A stretch of DNA of 64,000 bases from Aquila chrysaetos chrysaetos (taxonomy: Eukaryota; Chordata; Aves; Accipitriformes; Accipitridae), in NCBI RefSeq assembly GCF_900496995.4, contig NC_044011.1:20554041-20618040 (forward strand). Direction: 5' to 3'. Both the position numbers and the translations under genes were made by a program. Positions 33,680 to 52,500 of the stretch are shown piece by piece; the first letter of the stretch is position 1, and every line of letters begins with the position of its first letter. Under the pieces are notes generated by a model. It ran no database searches. It saw only the letters and a program-made list of their open reading frames with translations, and had not been told where the DNA came from.

Positions 33680-36600
33680 ACCAAAGCATGTACAGGCTCT
33701 GCAAGGGACTCTAGCAGTGGCACTGTTGGGTTCCCTCCTTCTGGCATATTCATGCTGTTGCAAAAGCATTTATTTTACAGAGCTAAATCTGAAATGAGCT
33801 GGAGATTGGAGACAAAAAATAATTTCCCTGATACTGTCCTGCTAGAGAGGGAGCTGCTTTAAAGTTTGCATCTTTTTAATATTTTTCAAACTGTGTAAAG
33901 TGGTGTGATGGTCATGTTGGTGTGTTGGATAGTAACAAGAACAACTTACTTCTACTCCGTACTCTATTTGAGGGTGTCCCATTTTTACACACCTTTCAAA
34001 ATGACAGTACAAATTCCTAATTTACTAGAGAAACTTGAAAAAAAACCCTCATGATTTTGAAAATGCCTGCTGTAGTGTTGTTTTCCGAGACCCAGCATAA
34101 TTCATGCTCTAAAAATCTCCTACTGTCACACCCTGCTGCTATTTGTTAGACTTTTTCACTAGGGAGAGTGAGTGAAAAGTCAGTAGCACCCTAACGTGCA
34201 AGGTTACAGCCCTGCTAGGCTGGATTTTTTTCCCAGCACACCCAGTTTTGGAGGCTTGACAGTGTTTCTGAAACCCTACCCAAAAAGAGCCTTTGGAGCG
34301 GTGGTTCTACTCCCGACCCAGCTCACCAGTGGTTCTTTGGCTAAATATGTTTACAGAAGTAATACTGTGCTCTATTGCAACATGTTTTTCATTTGCTATT
34401 GAAGACCCAACTTTTTCTGGCAGAAGACCCAACTTCATTACCTAATAATGTGGGATTGCAGATTTGTAAGCTTAGGTGGTTCAGCCACTCTGTTTATTTT
34501 TAAAACATGTCTTAGTGGGTTTGATGGCAGAGAAGGCCTTTTCCAGTGCTGTTGTCATACAGGGAGTGGGGAATTTAAAGAGATGCTTTTGATGTTTGTA
34601 AACTACAAATTACTGGTAATCTTTTTCCTTGTAAATCCACAGTTGGCACACTTTTATCTTTTCCCAAGGTAGGTTTAGCCCAAGGGGCTACAACTTTCAA
34701 ATGTGTGTGACAAAAATTATGAAATAGCTATCAAGTTTTCCATTTCAGACTAGCAACTTCTTGAGTGCTAGGCTGCTTCGAAGGGACCACTGGTTTTTGT
34801 TTGTATGCCCTTCTGAATCCATGGCTGTAGGTTTAAATTAGATCTGCTGAGGTAGTTTCATGAGCTTCCGAGTCAGGACAATTGTTTCAGGCCTGTCGAA
34901 CTTAAAAGACATTGCCTTGCCTTAGAAACCAAGTCTGCTGCCAACTTTGAATTTCAGTCACATTCTTAGGGTAAAACCCTCATGGCTTCCACTAAATTAA
35001 AGAGGTTGAATTTACAGTACATCTACTGCAAGTGCTTCTGGCACAGGAGACACCAACCACTGCTGCATCAGAAGGCAAAGATGTGTCAGCTAGTTAATTA
35101 GGATGAAGAGAGAAGTTGAGCTCCTCCATCGAGGTGTTTGTGCACCAAAAGCCAAATCATGTGAGCACAGATATTTGCATTTTTGATGCTCTTGCTTTTG
35201 TGCAGTATACTCTGTTACCCTTACCAACCATTGCATTCTAGGAGTTGCTTTATATTCTGTGTTGAAATTATCTCCAGTAGCTTGCACATTTAGAGCATTG
35301 TTTTTTAAAGAGTGATACGATCAGCTTCTCTGTTGCCAGATTAAAAAAGATACATCCTTTGTTTCTTCAAAAGCAAAGTTGAAAGGGTGTGATTTGGAAC
35401 AGTATTTTTTCTTTCCTGCAAGCTTTTAACAATTTTAAAGAAATTATAAAGTATGATATAGCAATAGTAGCGCATTATCAAGAGCAAAGAAGCAAACATG
35501 CAACTAGCATGAAGTCTTTCTAGGTTGGCACCTATAAATTAAAACACGCCAGCAGATCTGCAGCTGTAACAATCGGTAGTCTGTCACAACTCCTTGCTAT
35601 GAGCCAACTGAAGCCTAGAACTCTGTTTAGATTGTTCTGCTTTATTGATGCAGGTCTAATAAAAATATCTTCTCTCCATTTATAGTGCAGTTGCTATGTG
35701 GGGCCTGCTCTGATGTCTTGTTCCTGCTATCAAATGTTTTACACTGCATGCTGGTTGGTACTTCTGGGCAGTCAATTGAGGATTTGGTATGTACTCATTC
35801 ATATTAGATATTCTACCTATTTTTTTATAGTGAGTGAAGAGGGCTGTGATAAAGCCCATGTTTTGTGATGACGAGTGAGATGCAGAAGGCAGAGATCGCT
35901 GACAGTGAATTTAATTATTTGTAATTAAAAAGGAATGAATTTCCAGTATTTCTGGCTAAAACATGCTCTGTGTTAGTAATCCTAAACTGTCTCTGAACTC
36001 AGTGTTTGCATATGGACAGAACTGATTTATGTATGTGACATTTGACATGAAGTGCCAGATTCAATCACATGAGGAGTGATGAAACACAAGTGCATTTAGA
36101 AGAAACAACTCTTAACACGTAGTAAGCCTGCTTGCATCCTCATGTGCTTTGGATAGTCTATGCCAAATTTGGCTGCCATCTTCATTTTTAAGAAGTGAAC
36201 TCTGTGCCCAGCTTCTCTGTGGTAGATAAGCTCCCTTCTAGAAAGCAGTACCCTCAAAGTGCCTGTTACACCTACCGTAATTGGCATTTACAGAAGGGAA
36301 TAGCTGGGGAAATTATCCACATGAAAACAGCGGGTTTGATGTCTCGTAAGAAGCCTGAGACTTCATGCGGGCAAAGCATTCCTACATCTGCTCCTGTCCT
36401 AGGGCGAGAGTTGGGTTTTATTGCCTTTTATGGGAAATGTGTAATCTCCTTCATTTTTGTATGTGAAAGATTAGAGTATAACTCATGCAAAAATCATTAA
36501 CCTGTGTTTGAAGAAATAAAAAAATTAGAGAATTGAGTGTGTCTGTCTGCTTTGGGAAGCTGAGGAGAGTGAAGTAGCATTTTTACATTTGTGTAACAAA

Positions 36601-36937
36601 TAGAACTAAGAATACATAATGTTTCAAGAGTTGAAGCATATGAAAAATGCTAAGCATCATACACTGATGCTTCAGAATCCCTGTATACACTGTGTTAAAG
36701 GTGAAATACTTTGAATTGCAACATAACCATGATGAATTGGGATCAATGGGGACACTGAATAGGCATTAACAATCAATATCCAATATAAAATAAGAAGAAT
36801 GTGACGTAGTTGTGAAGCCTCAGTATGTTGTGTGTGGTTTATAAGGCTCTAGCATGCCACTGAACTCCACAGTAAATACTCCCAATTTCTTACTGATTGA
36901 ACTAAATTTACAGGTCATGATCCAAATTTAACCAGGC
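33680..36937. other. Intergenic DNA, no gene seen
   Basis: AT-rich, no supported feature on either strand. Confidence 0.6.
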
Positions 36938-36962
36938 TTTTTTTTTTTTTTTTTTTTTTTTT
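36938..36962. repeat. poly(T) tract, 25 bases
   Basis: Uninterrupted T run in intergenic DNA. Confidence 0.92.
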
Positions 36963-39207
36963 AACTTTGCTCTTAGGCCTTTGCTCCTTGCTCTGTTGTG
37001 TTGCTGTAGTTGTAAAACACAACATGCTGAACACTACAGAATCAGGTCAGTATGCCTTGATAAATGTATGTTTTTGTTCCTTCACAGAAATGAGAATTTC
37101 AAGATGCAACTCAGCATGGGCATGTTAGTGTTTGTATACATCTGTCACTTTAACAAACTTACTGGAAAAAAAATATCAGTCTTTACCTATTTATGTTGAA
37201 ACTTATTTTTAGAGTTCAGTACATTTTCTAAATAAAAGATGTCTGCCTTAATATTGTCTTGCTGTTTTCAAAGAAAGAGGCAGTTAATACTACTGACTCT
37301 CATCTCTTCCAAATCCTCTTTTCTTAGGAAAGTATCTGTTAGCTTTTCTTCTTGATTTTTATTTTCTTTTTTAGTTCATTGAGGTTCCACAGATGTCTCT
37401 TGGAGTGAGATAAACTTACATCAGTGACCCAGGAAAAACCATCTTCTTTCAAACACTATAGCTGTTTTCCTGGCCTAAACTCACACTGATAACATTCAAT
37501 GTTAATACACTTTTATCTCTATGAACAACTCTTCAGGAAACAAGCTAACAGAAAATGAGCTCATTTTTTGCAGCCACTTATGTACTTCTATAATTACAAG
37601 ACTGTCCACAAATATGTTACAGTAGATTTTTTTTTTCTTTTCCTGCAAGAGCCTAGAAATGTGATTATTACCACATAGAGAAGCTCAGTTTCTCCAAGAT
37701 CTTGCTACAAAATTTTCTTGTAGGAATCCAAAAGATAATGAGCATACACCATTAATGGATTGTGTAAAAGATGCAAATTTGTATCCAGGAGATAAGAGAA
37801 TTTTAATTTCTTAATTATTTGCAATTAATGCATTCTTTGTGACTTGTGATTGCCTCTGGGGTTAAGGTGGTTGAAGAAAAAGGTGCCAATTCTTGTATAA
37901 TTCTAAACAGCTGCTTGAGAAAGGTATTTGTTTATGTCGCTATCTTGAATTATACCTATGCATTATGTACTTGCATGAACTGCTACAGAAATTTAGAGAT
38001 CAAGACATCCAACAGGCCACACATTTGTAAGTTACTTGAAATGTGTTTGAAGTCACAAGCCTAAGCAGTTAGATGACAGAACCCAAAAAGGAGTAAGAAT
38101 TATCTCTATTGTAGAATAGCTTAAACTATGACAACTACTGATGCTGCAATATATGGCACTGGCAGTACATTGCTAGTGAGGGTACAGCTCTCCTCCTGAA
38201 TCAAAATGAGCTGCAAGAATTGTCATTTTGCTAGTATAACTGCAGCTCTGCTAGTGACTTTCACCATCCCAACTAGCCTTGCACCTTTACACACCTTGAG
38301 GCACGAGGCTAAAACATGCTGCTTTTTGCTTGATGTTCAGAAGTCTGCACAAAAACAAGGCCATAGTGCTGACAGTGAGAAGTTACTGTGCAGAAAAGGA
38401 TAACTGCCCAATTATTGGTTAAAGAGTGGGAAAAAAAACCCACAACCTCGGGTTCATTTTGTGAGAAGCATGTTGTATTCTAGTTCTCCTAAGCTGTCTT
38501 TGGATTTCACAACATCACAGGTACATACCCAGCAGCGGGCTGGGACTTTGGATACTTTTACCAGCATGCACAACTCCTAGAGAATCTCAACAACAAAGGT
38601 GGTAAATAATGTAAAGAACAAGAACATCCTAAAGGAAAAGCCCAACTTGGCTCCTTATTGGTTTGTTAATCATTGAGATTTGCCTGATAAGTAAGTGAGG
38701 CAGGGAATAAAAGTGTTTGAGGCTGAATTTGTAGCCAGAGTACAATGTGGTGTTTAAATGATCTTTCTGTCCCCAGCTGCAGAGTGCAGACTTGGCCCTA
38801 TGTGTGATTCAGAAAGGAGCTGGAGCTAATGGAATCCACTACTACATCTTGCAGCTGAAGAAGCACCTTCTCCAAAGATGCCGAACAAAAGGCATGTGGC
38901 CAGGGAACAAGAGATGCCCACTTTGGGCAGATGAAAGCTTCACTCTCAAGTAGAAGGATAAAGATTTCACGCCTTGCGCAGTTAAGTATACACACTATAG
39001 AACCTGAATGTATTACCTAAAAACCGAGCATAAAATAAATCTAGAACTAAAGGCACAGTTTGATGGACCAGGATAGATCCAAAATTTCTAAAACCAGCCT
39101 CATTTTACACTGATACAGAATTTCTTTCTCTGACTGTGAACACGAAGATGATACCAATTAATACCAGACTGTAACATAGGACTGACTACAAAATTGCATA
39201 TACTGGA
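36963..39207. other. Intergenic DNA between the convergent gene ends
   Basis: No coding or repeat feature supported. It ends at the putative CCDC28A polyadenylation signal. Confidence 0.6.
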
Positions 39208-39213
39208 TTTATT
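39208..39213 (-). terminator. CCDC28A: CCDC28A polyadenylation signal candidate (AATAAA on minus)
   Basis: TTTATT on the plus strand, about 690 nt past the CCDC28A stop codon in the direction of transcription. It is the clearest canonical signal there, though others further away are possible. Confidence 0.5.
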
Positions 39214-39898
39214 GAACAGTAACTCTTTACCCAATTTTGGAATTTCACAATATTTAATCAAATTGTGTGGACTGCTAGCATGCATGCTAGTTCTTATTTA
39301 GTGACACTTTATAATTATTCATGGTAATGAAAAAAAGTAAACTCTGCAAACATTCAGACCATGCAAGAACTCATATCTTAACACAGCTGAACAGATAGCA
39401 ACTTCTCTAAATGAAACATCATATATTTAAAATGTTTCACTTCATTAACAATAAATTAATCTGTGGCATCACTGATCAACAAAACACTAAAAGATAAAGT
39501 GTACAGATTGTCTACATACTGATCAGAAAGGCAACATCATTGCTACCTTCATAAAAACCAGAGCAATGCTAATGAGCTTATATACATATTTCATTTTCAA
39601 CCATATGAACAACACTGTGAGAGAAGAAATACACTTCCATATTTCCCCAATTTTTCCATTAAATAAGGCAATAATAAAAAGCATAGCATCACAATAACCT
39701 ACTTAAAACTCTAGATACTGAGTCCTGACATAATACAGTGCTCAGAGGAATGTGCAAAAATAAACATTTGGATTTGCACTTTGATTCTTCATTGTGTAAA
39801 ATTAAAAAAAAAAAAAAAACCACAACCACAAAACCACAACTGTCAGGAAAAACAAAAGAAAAGCTTCTGGGAGAATCCAAACTGACAAAGCTGTTCTT
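39214..39898 (-). other. CCDC28A: CCDC28A 3' UTR (probable)
   Basis: From the stop codon at 39899 to the candidate signal. AT-rich, with an A/C-rich tract at 39807-39833. No other coding potential. Confidence 0.5.
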
Positions 39899-45887
<5,989 letters not shown>

Positions 45888-46330
45888 CTAATTTCTTGCC
45901 CTCCAAAGGGAAGGAAAAGAAGTAAGAAACATCCATTAACTGGCATGTACAATAAGAGCAAGGGAAAAAACAGGTCACAGTGCATGGAAATACAGCTTTA
46001 TAGTTTCTTCAAAAAGGTGAGCAGTCACTCATTTCTTCAAACAAGAGAATCCAGTTTTCAGGAGAAGCTGCCCAGGCCTGCCTGATCAGCAAAACAGGCA
46101 GGAATTAAAATCTTCTGCATCAGCTTCGGCCGACAGGTACCTCAAAATTATCTCAAGCTTTGCATCCCATGGATTACTGCTAGAAAACACCGTGACTGCT
46201 CAAGTCCACGCCGATCAAAATACCGAGAAACGACGGTGGCATGAGGATGTTGTGATTCATCCTTGCCAAATAACTTCCTCTAAAGGGAGGGGCAACGGCC
46301 TTGTCAAAGCTCAGCCGATGGCGAGTTATT

Positions 46331-46407
46331 ATTGCTATTATAGATGCTACTGATGGGTGCTACCCAGCGATACATACGCTAGATGGCTGCTATTATCGGG
46401 TGCTACC
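46331..46407. repeat. Short imperfect direct repeat
   Basis: GCTATTAT and GGGTGCTACC occur together twice (46334-46364 and 46389-46407), just upstream of the island on the gene side. Low-confidence local duplication. Confidence 0.5.
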
Positions 46408-46429
46408 TAATAACCTCCTGGCCTGGGGA

Positions 46430-47420
46430 AACGCCTCCTCTGCAATCCACCACCCCGCTGGGGCGGCAGAGGCTGCAGCGCGCACAGCGAGGCGAACCCC
46501 GGGACGCCATCGCCGACCCACCGAGGGCCGCTCCCCCGCTCCGGACCCGCCGCCGCCGCCACCTCCCGGAGCAACCACCCCTGCCCCTTGCGACAGACGG
46601 CCCCGACCGCAGGCCGCCATTTTATCAGCAGGCAGGCCGGGGACGCCGCCCGTCACTCCGGAAGGAGGAAGGGGGGGGGGGGGAGAAGGACAACCACCCA
46701 ACCCCTCACCAGCCGCCCTGACGGCGCACGTTAAACGGCCGCCGAACCGCTGGCCCCGCCCCCCTGCGGCCCCGCCCCCGGCCGCCCGCTACCTGTGGGG
46801 AGGCCGAGGCCCCGCCCCCGGAGCCGCGCGCGGACCCCCCCGGCCTCGCCGGCTCTCACCCCTCCCCCGGCGAAGCGGCAGGCTCAGCCCGGCGCGCGGG
46901 TCACATGACTGCGCTTGGGGGCGGAGCGGCCCGGCTGCCCTGCGAGATGCATTATGGGAGTCCCGCCCCCTGCCGGCGGCCGTACTCCCTCGGCGGGCAG
47001 GGCGACTACCGTTCCCAGAATCCCCCGCGGCAAGAGGCGGCCGGCTGGGAACGCGCGCAGGCCACCTAAGTCGAGCCCTTCCCTGCGCATGCGTGAGAGC
47101 GGAGCGTCTGCCCGCCCCTCCCGCCCCTCACCCCGGGTGCGGGGTGGGGTTGCCGGGCGGAGCTGGAGCAGCCGTTAACGGCTGAAAGGGGCGGGGCCAC
47201 CGGCCGCCTCCTGCCGCGCTCCGAGGGGCGGGCGAGCGGGCGTCTTCGTCGGCACAGCTGCTTCCCCTGACGGACAGCTGTCTGCGGCCCCGGGGTCTCC
47301 ACGGCGGCGGGAGTCCTCCGCCGCGGGCCGCACCGTTGCCCCGGGGCCCTCCGATCTGCGCATGCGTGTCAGGCTCGTCACGGAGGCGCCGCTGGCCGTG
47401 CTAGAAATGCCGGCGAAACG
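46430..47420 (-). promoter_or_regulatory. CCDC28A: CpG island, probable CCDC28A promoter
   Basis: Very GC- and CpG-rich block in AT-rich surroundings, 0.6-1.5 kb upstream of the CCDC28A start codon. Motifs include GTCACATGAC (46900-46909, E-box-like), a reversed ZNF143-like GCATTATGGGAGT (46949-46961), a ZNF143-like ACTACCGTTCCCAGAATCC (47005-47023) and NRF1-like TGCGCATGCGTG at 47084-47095 and again at 47357-47368. No TATA box. A possible minus-strand first-exon donor CAG/GTAGCG lies at 46793/46792. The long plus-strand frames across the island are GC artefacts. The island could be bidirectional. Confidence 0.8.
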
Positions 47421-50400
47421 ACAAATTCCCTAGGTCTCAAACGTGAAAAACGTCAGGGGAGCCGAACGGTTAGAAAAGGGCTTGTCGCCGCCTCGGGAGC
47501 CCTGCATTTCGCGCCCCGTGGGACCCGCGGAGCTGTGTCACCTGCAGACACACAGACGCTGGAACGTGAATGCGTTTTGTAGGTTTGAGGCGTTGGTTTG
47601 GTGCGTGAGGGGGTCTCGTCAGTGACGGGCCCTGTACTCCAGAGGGCAGCGTCACTTCGCGCTCTGGAGCTCTTTAAGCCTCCGCTCTTTACCTTTCCCT
47701 TCCCGGCGGCTGAGCTCTCTACTCCGAAGTAGCAGGGGTAGGTAACAGGTCTGGTAGACAAGGAGGACCCACCCTTCTGTCATACAGCTACATCCCTGCG
47801 ACAGATGTTCCTGGGGGGGTTATCGATCCAAGTTAAATGAGGGGGACCCTGCTGCCACGTTTAGTTTGATGCAGCTCTCTGTCTTTTCCGACCTCAATTC
47901 CAGTCCTGAGTACTTGGCTTGCAGGAACTTCATTTTCAAGGCAGGCAGTATTAGCAGGGCGTGCCTACCTAGCCTTAGTAATTAATAAATTCACCCCCTG
48001 TCTTTTTCCCGGTGCCGTCGCTATTGTAGAGGAACTCAAACAATTGCATTTCTGGTCATCACTTGTCTCTTCAGTGGTCCCTGTCACTGATGGCTTGGCA
48101 CATCTTTCCTAGCTATGGCTGGTAGCTCGAGGCATTTTTCCCCCATGTGACAGTAGTTTGTCATCTACAGAGATGAACTTACCAACTACCTCCACAATTT
48201 GTCCATCAACTTGAATATCTTCTACTTGTGATGAGATCCTAGTTTTTAAATGAGAAACATGTTCATAACTGTGTGTTTTCTGATGAAAATTCTCAGACGT
48301 TATTCACACCAGCTGTGAAGGGTGGGTATAATCCGCATCACCCAGAGTGAAAACATCAGCCCAAAGCTTTACCAGTCTTTGCAAGGGTGTGTGTCAATAT
48401 AAAGTTATCTCATGGCTTAAGAGGTGCAGCTGGGATGCATCCCTACCTCTGCCTAGACCTTATATGATACCAAAAAATGGGTTCTCCAGTTGTACCCTGA
48501 TCCTGAACTTTCTCATGGATCTTGAATTAGACCCAAGGGGGTCTAGTTAGGTAGATATAATAGTGCCTCATCAAGACTTCTGTGGGACATTGCAGTTGTG
48601 AGACTCAGTGGCCACTTTGAGTCTGAAAAGGGGTGCTGTCAAAGGGAGATGGCAGTTGCAATGACTCTCAGGTGAAGGACAGGGACCAAATGTCCACTGC
48701 AGGTCACTCTGCAGTGAACGTAATTCCTTGCAGCAGGACACAGCTTGAGTCTGAGGAGCTGGATCAGTTCTGATACATTACAAAGAGTTTTGTTGCAAGA
48801 AAGCTGTACCAGGGATTGACTGACAGTTCACTTATGGGAATAAACAATCTAGGGGTGTTTACATATAAGCTACAAGTGTCACAGGAAAAAAGGCGCAAGT
48901 GAGAAGAAAGAAAGAAAACTCTGTAACATCAGAGATACGTTAAACAAAAAGGTGGTGGTACAAGACTTAAGGGACAGTTAGAGAAGCAGAAACAGTTGTT
49001 TATCATCTTTTTGATTCTTTAGTACAAAAGGCTTCTGATACCTAGTTTGGCATGCATTACAGGGAAACAAGAGCTAGCAAAATTCACACAGGCTGTAAGC
49101 CAGTCACAAATTCTCAGCCGTAGGGCTGCCCAAGTAGAATCCTCATTCACACACATACATATATGTGTGTGTATATATATATATTGGGGGGGGGGGGGGC
49201 TACAAAAACTGGAAAAAGTAAGATTTACAGACAGGTTTGTGTAGATGTTTGGGAGATTTGTATGAGATAAATACTGTTTCTGCAGGGTAACTTCGGAAAT
49301 GCTTGTTTTGTGTGCATTCTGCTCACTTCTCACACGCTATATAAGCAAGTAAATGTACCCACCTTGCAGTTTGTATATAGAGGTGTGGTTTGGTTTTTCC
49401 CCTGTGATTAATGGTGTTTTGTGCATGCAGAACAAAGCAAAGAGGTTTGACAGGATGGAAGGTGACTAGGTATCCTTTGTTTCTACCAAAGCAGTTGAAA
49501 TAGAATGTCTTATGGGCTGTTTTTAAATAAAGGGAAAATCTTTCCATCACTACTATAAGCATTTTTAAAATAAAGTTACTGTTATATTCAGAAGACAGTT
49601 GGATTCCGCAGTCAACCCTGCTTCAGTTTAGTATCTCAGTATGAGGGATCAAGTACACTAACAACTTAGTTACTCTTACAAAAACAGTGTGTGACTTGGC
49701 ACCCCAGAAAAGACGTACAATCAATTTTAGCACGCAGGTAATGATTTGCTCCAAGTACATTTCTTATCACTGCACACTACATGACATTAGAATTATTATT
49801 AAAATGTCTCTGTTACTTCTATATCTGATTTAACAGAGCCTACAAGGGCAGATAATTGGGAAAGCATCAGACTTTATTGTATGCTTTCATAGTGAAAGTT
49901 ATTTTATAGTGAATAATTAATGCCTTATGAAAGATAATACTGAGTTAAGAGCAAAGAATCAAAGGTAGCATGGTCTTGATTTGATAGGACAAATCCTATT
50001 GCAGATAACACTGTTGCCTGGAATCAGATAAAGATATCATACGTTCACCAGGGGAAAAAAAGTGTGTTTTGGACTATCTCCATGTAGCTGAGCTTTTGCA
50101 TAATTTTGTATTGTGGTAATAATTCAGAGTTCGGAAAATGCTTTTTTCTTCCTTTATAAGGCTTTTTTCTGACAACACCATCAAGCATTACAGTGGTAGC
50201 ATTTGTGTATACTTGTTGACTGAAGTGCTCCAAGCATAACAGTGTTTTAATAGTAACAATGTTATTGTTAAAGAAGCAAATTAATAAGTTAATTGAATCT
50301 GATTTTATTTACCTGTATATCTCCTTACAAACTAGAGGCCCACCTTTGAAGATGCTTTGAAGAACAACTTCAAAGAAGTTAGTCTGTACTTTGTATTGAG

Positions 50401-51660
50401 ATATGCATGCAAATAAAATCAGATTCTTCTTTCTGAAAACCCTATTCAGTTAACATGAGATGGCAAGTCAGTTCTAAAGGCTTCCAAGACAGTGATGAAA
50501 GCATCTAGTTCTTTAGCTTCTATAATTAATCTCAATGTATTTCACAGGGTGGCACCTTGTACTCATGGAAGCATGACATTACTGTAGCATCACCTTCCGA
50601 AAAAGAGCATAGTCTGGGACATACCTGTTCATATGAAGTAAAGTAATTATTTCTGGTTTACGACTAGCAGCATAACAAGGTGCGTGTGTATCTATCAGCC
50701 ACCTAAATGTGCCGAACAGTGCAGCAAAGTTGAAATGATATATAAAGAAAATTAATTAACACTGGATTAATATAGATGTAGAATCATGTGGGTTAGGCAC
50801 ATGTGTATGCTGCTTTACAGAATGATGACAGATACGCCCTCAAGAAATGTCACTGAAAATGTGTCAACATGTATAATTACACTGTGTCTGTCTCTATATG
50901 TACACACACTACAATTTGGCCATCTAAGCGAAGGAATATAAGCATATATAAATATTTAGACTTCTATATTATTACTGATCAGTTTCCGTCTCTCTAACAT
51001 GAATAGTCCATTGAAGTCAGCACTATTACACAGGAAAGCAAGTAGTTTAAAACCTCCACCAGTATTATGTGTGTATCTAGTGTCAGCTTCCTGCAAAAAA
51101 ATCAATTCTTGGTTAGCTACCAAAACATTAAATATGTGACCTGCTTACAAACTAAACAAATCTTTAGCCAGAATGTGGATGTTGCATAAACTGCCTCCTC
51201 AGGCCAGCAGTATGGTGATTCGGGCACCCACAACACAGTAACAAAGGGAGGAAAGAGGGAGAGCAGAAGAGACCTGCTGAATCACTTGGAAAGCAGAATC
51301 TTTTTGGTTACACGTAAGCCTGCCTCTGAAGTACGATGGCTGCTCAAAGCTTTCCCCTTCAGTTTGCCCGTTTCCTACCATACACCAACCTATTTAGCTC
51401 CTTGCTAATGTCCTGCTGGGACTTTTCTTGGTCGGTTTTGTTCCAGCCTTCCTCACTTCTGGAGGTGTCTACTGTTGTCATGCCTCAGTTCCTTCTCTTT
51501 GACTAAGTATATCTTCAGTTCTCCTCTCCAGCCTTTGGCCCCTTGCTCTTATAGTCCCTCAAAGACTGAGATGATCTCCCTAGGACCTAGGAGATCCCTA
51601 GGAATGAAAGCTGATTCTTCTTATCATGGGAGCTTTGATTAATTCCACCAACTATAAAGA
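47421..51660. other. Intergenic DNA upstream of CCDC28A
   Basis: Falls from GC-rich to AT-rich within about 500 bp. No gene recognised. Includes the dinucleotide and G run at 49147-49199. Confidence 0.6.
49147..49199. repeat. CA/TG/TA microsatellite and G14 run
   Basis: Alternating ACAC, ATAT, TGTG and TATA blocks, then 14 G at 49186-49199. Length-unstable simple sequence. Confidence 0.93.
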
Positions 51661-51664
51661 CAGC

Positions 51665-51785
51665 TCTGCTAGTCAGAGCAAAGGTCCATATAGCCCAGTG
51701 TCCTAATTCCAAAGCAGCCAATTGCAGATACCTGCCAAAAAACTGTAAGAAGCGGGCAAACATGTGATGCTGCCTCTGAGTACTT
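51665..51785. mobile_element. Old CR1-family LINE fragment (probable)
   Basis: GGTCCATATAGCCCAGTGTC followed by CCAATTGCAGATACC resembles a conserved piece of old amniote CR1-type repeats. Heavily diverged; orientation not assigned. Confidence 0.45.
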
Positions 51786-52179
51786 CCCCGTCTCCAGCAG
51801 GTTTGTGGTTCAGACGCAGTTTCTGTGCACACAGCAATGTTACGCAGCAGTCACCCCAAGAACCTCTAGGGCCTGAATGCCCCTGACCAGTCCCACCCGG
51901 GAACCCCCCCTCCCTGCCCATGGGCCCAGGAGCCCCATTTCATCTCAGCCCAGGGCCTTCAATCCCTGCCTAACCTAAGGGTCTCCAGCTCTCTCCTCAG
52001 CTCCTGGCTGGACCCCTGGGATGTATGCTGTGGTCTTGTCTCCAGAAAAAAGCCACCCTGATTTCTTTATATGCCTGGAAAATTAATGTCGAAAGAATAT
52101 TACTAACATGTCCACTAGTTAGTCGGGATTTCATATTCACAGTATCATGAAAATAATAGTTGTTGGAAAGCACCTCTTG

Positions 52180-52500
52180 AGGTCATAGCATCATGGGATA
52201 CTTCAGGTTGGAAGGGACACCATGAGGTCTCCAAGTCAAAGTAGGGTCAGCTGTGTGCTCAGACCAGGTTGCCCAGGGCTTTATCCAGCCTATCTTGAAA
52301 ACCTTCAAGGATGAAGACTGCACAGATGTCCTGTGGCACGATCTCCTGCTCAGAGCAGGGCTACTGCCACATCAGGTCAGCTGCGGCTTTGGCCAGGCCT
52401 TGAAACCTTCAAGAATGGAGGTTCCACCACCCCTGCAGATAACTTGTTCCAGTACTGCGTTACAGTCCTAGTGAAGAAGTTTTTCCTTACACAATTTTTA
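52180..52500 (-). mobile_element. Diverged CR1 LINE 3' fragment
   Basis: Contains GGTTGGAAGGGACACC, GACCAGGTTGCCCAGGGC, CAAGGATGAAGACTGCACAG and AACTTGTTCCAGT, the hallmark order of CR1 3' ends read from the complementary strand, so the element lies on minus. It is internally partly duplicated or rearranged and old. The open frames across it are not genes. Confidence 0.8.

Noticed and set aside
46301-47185. 294-codon plus-strand open frame
   Set aside because: Lies across a CpG island and is made of Pro, Arg, Ala and Gly. Composition alone keeps stops rare, and there is no recognisable domain.
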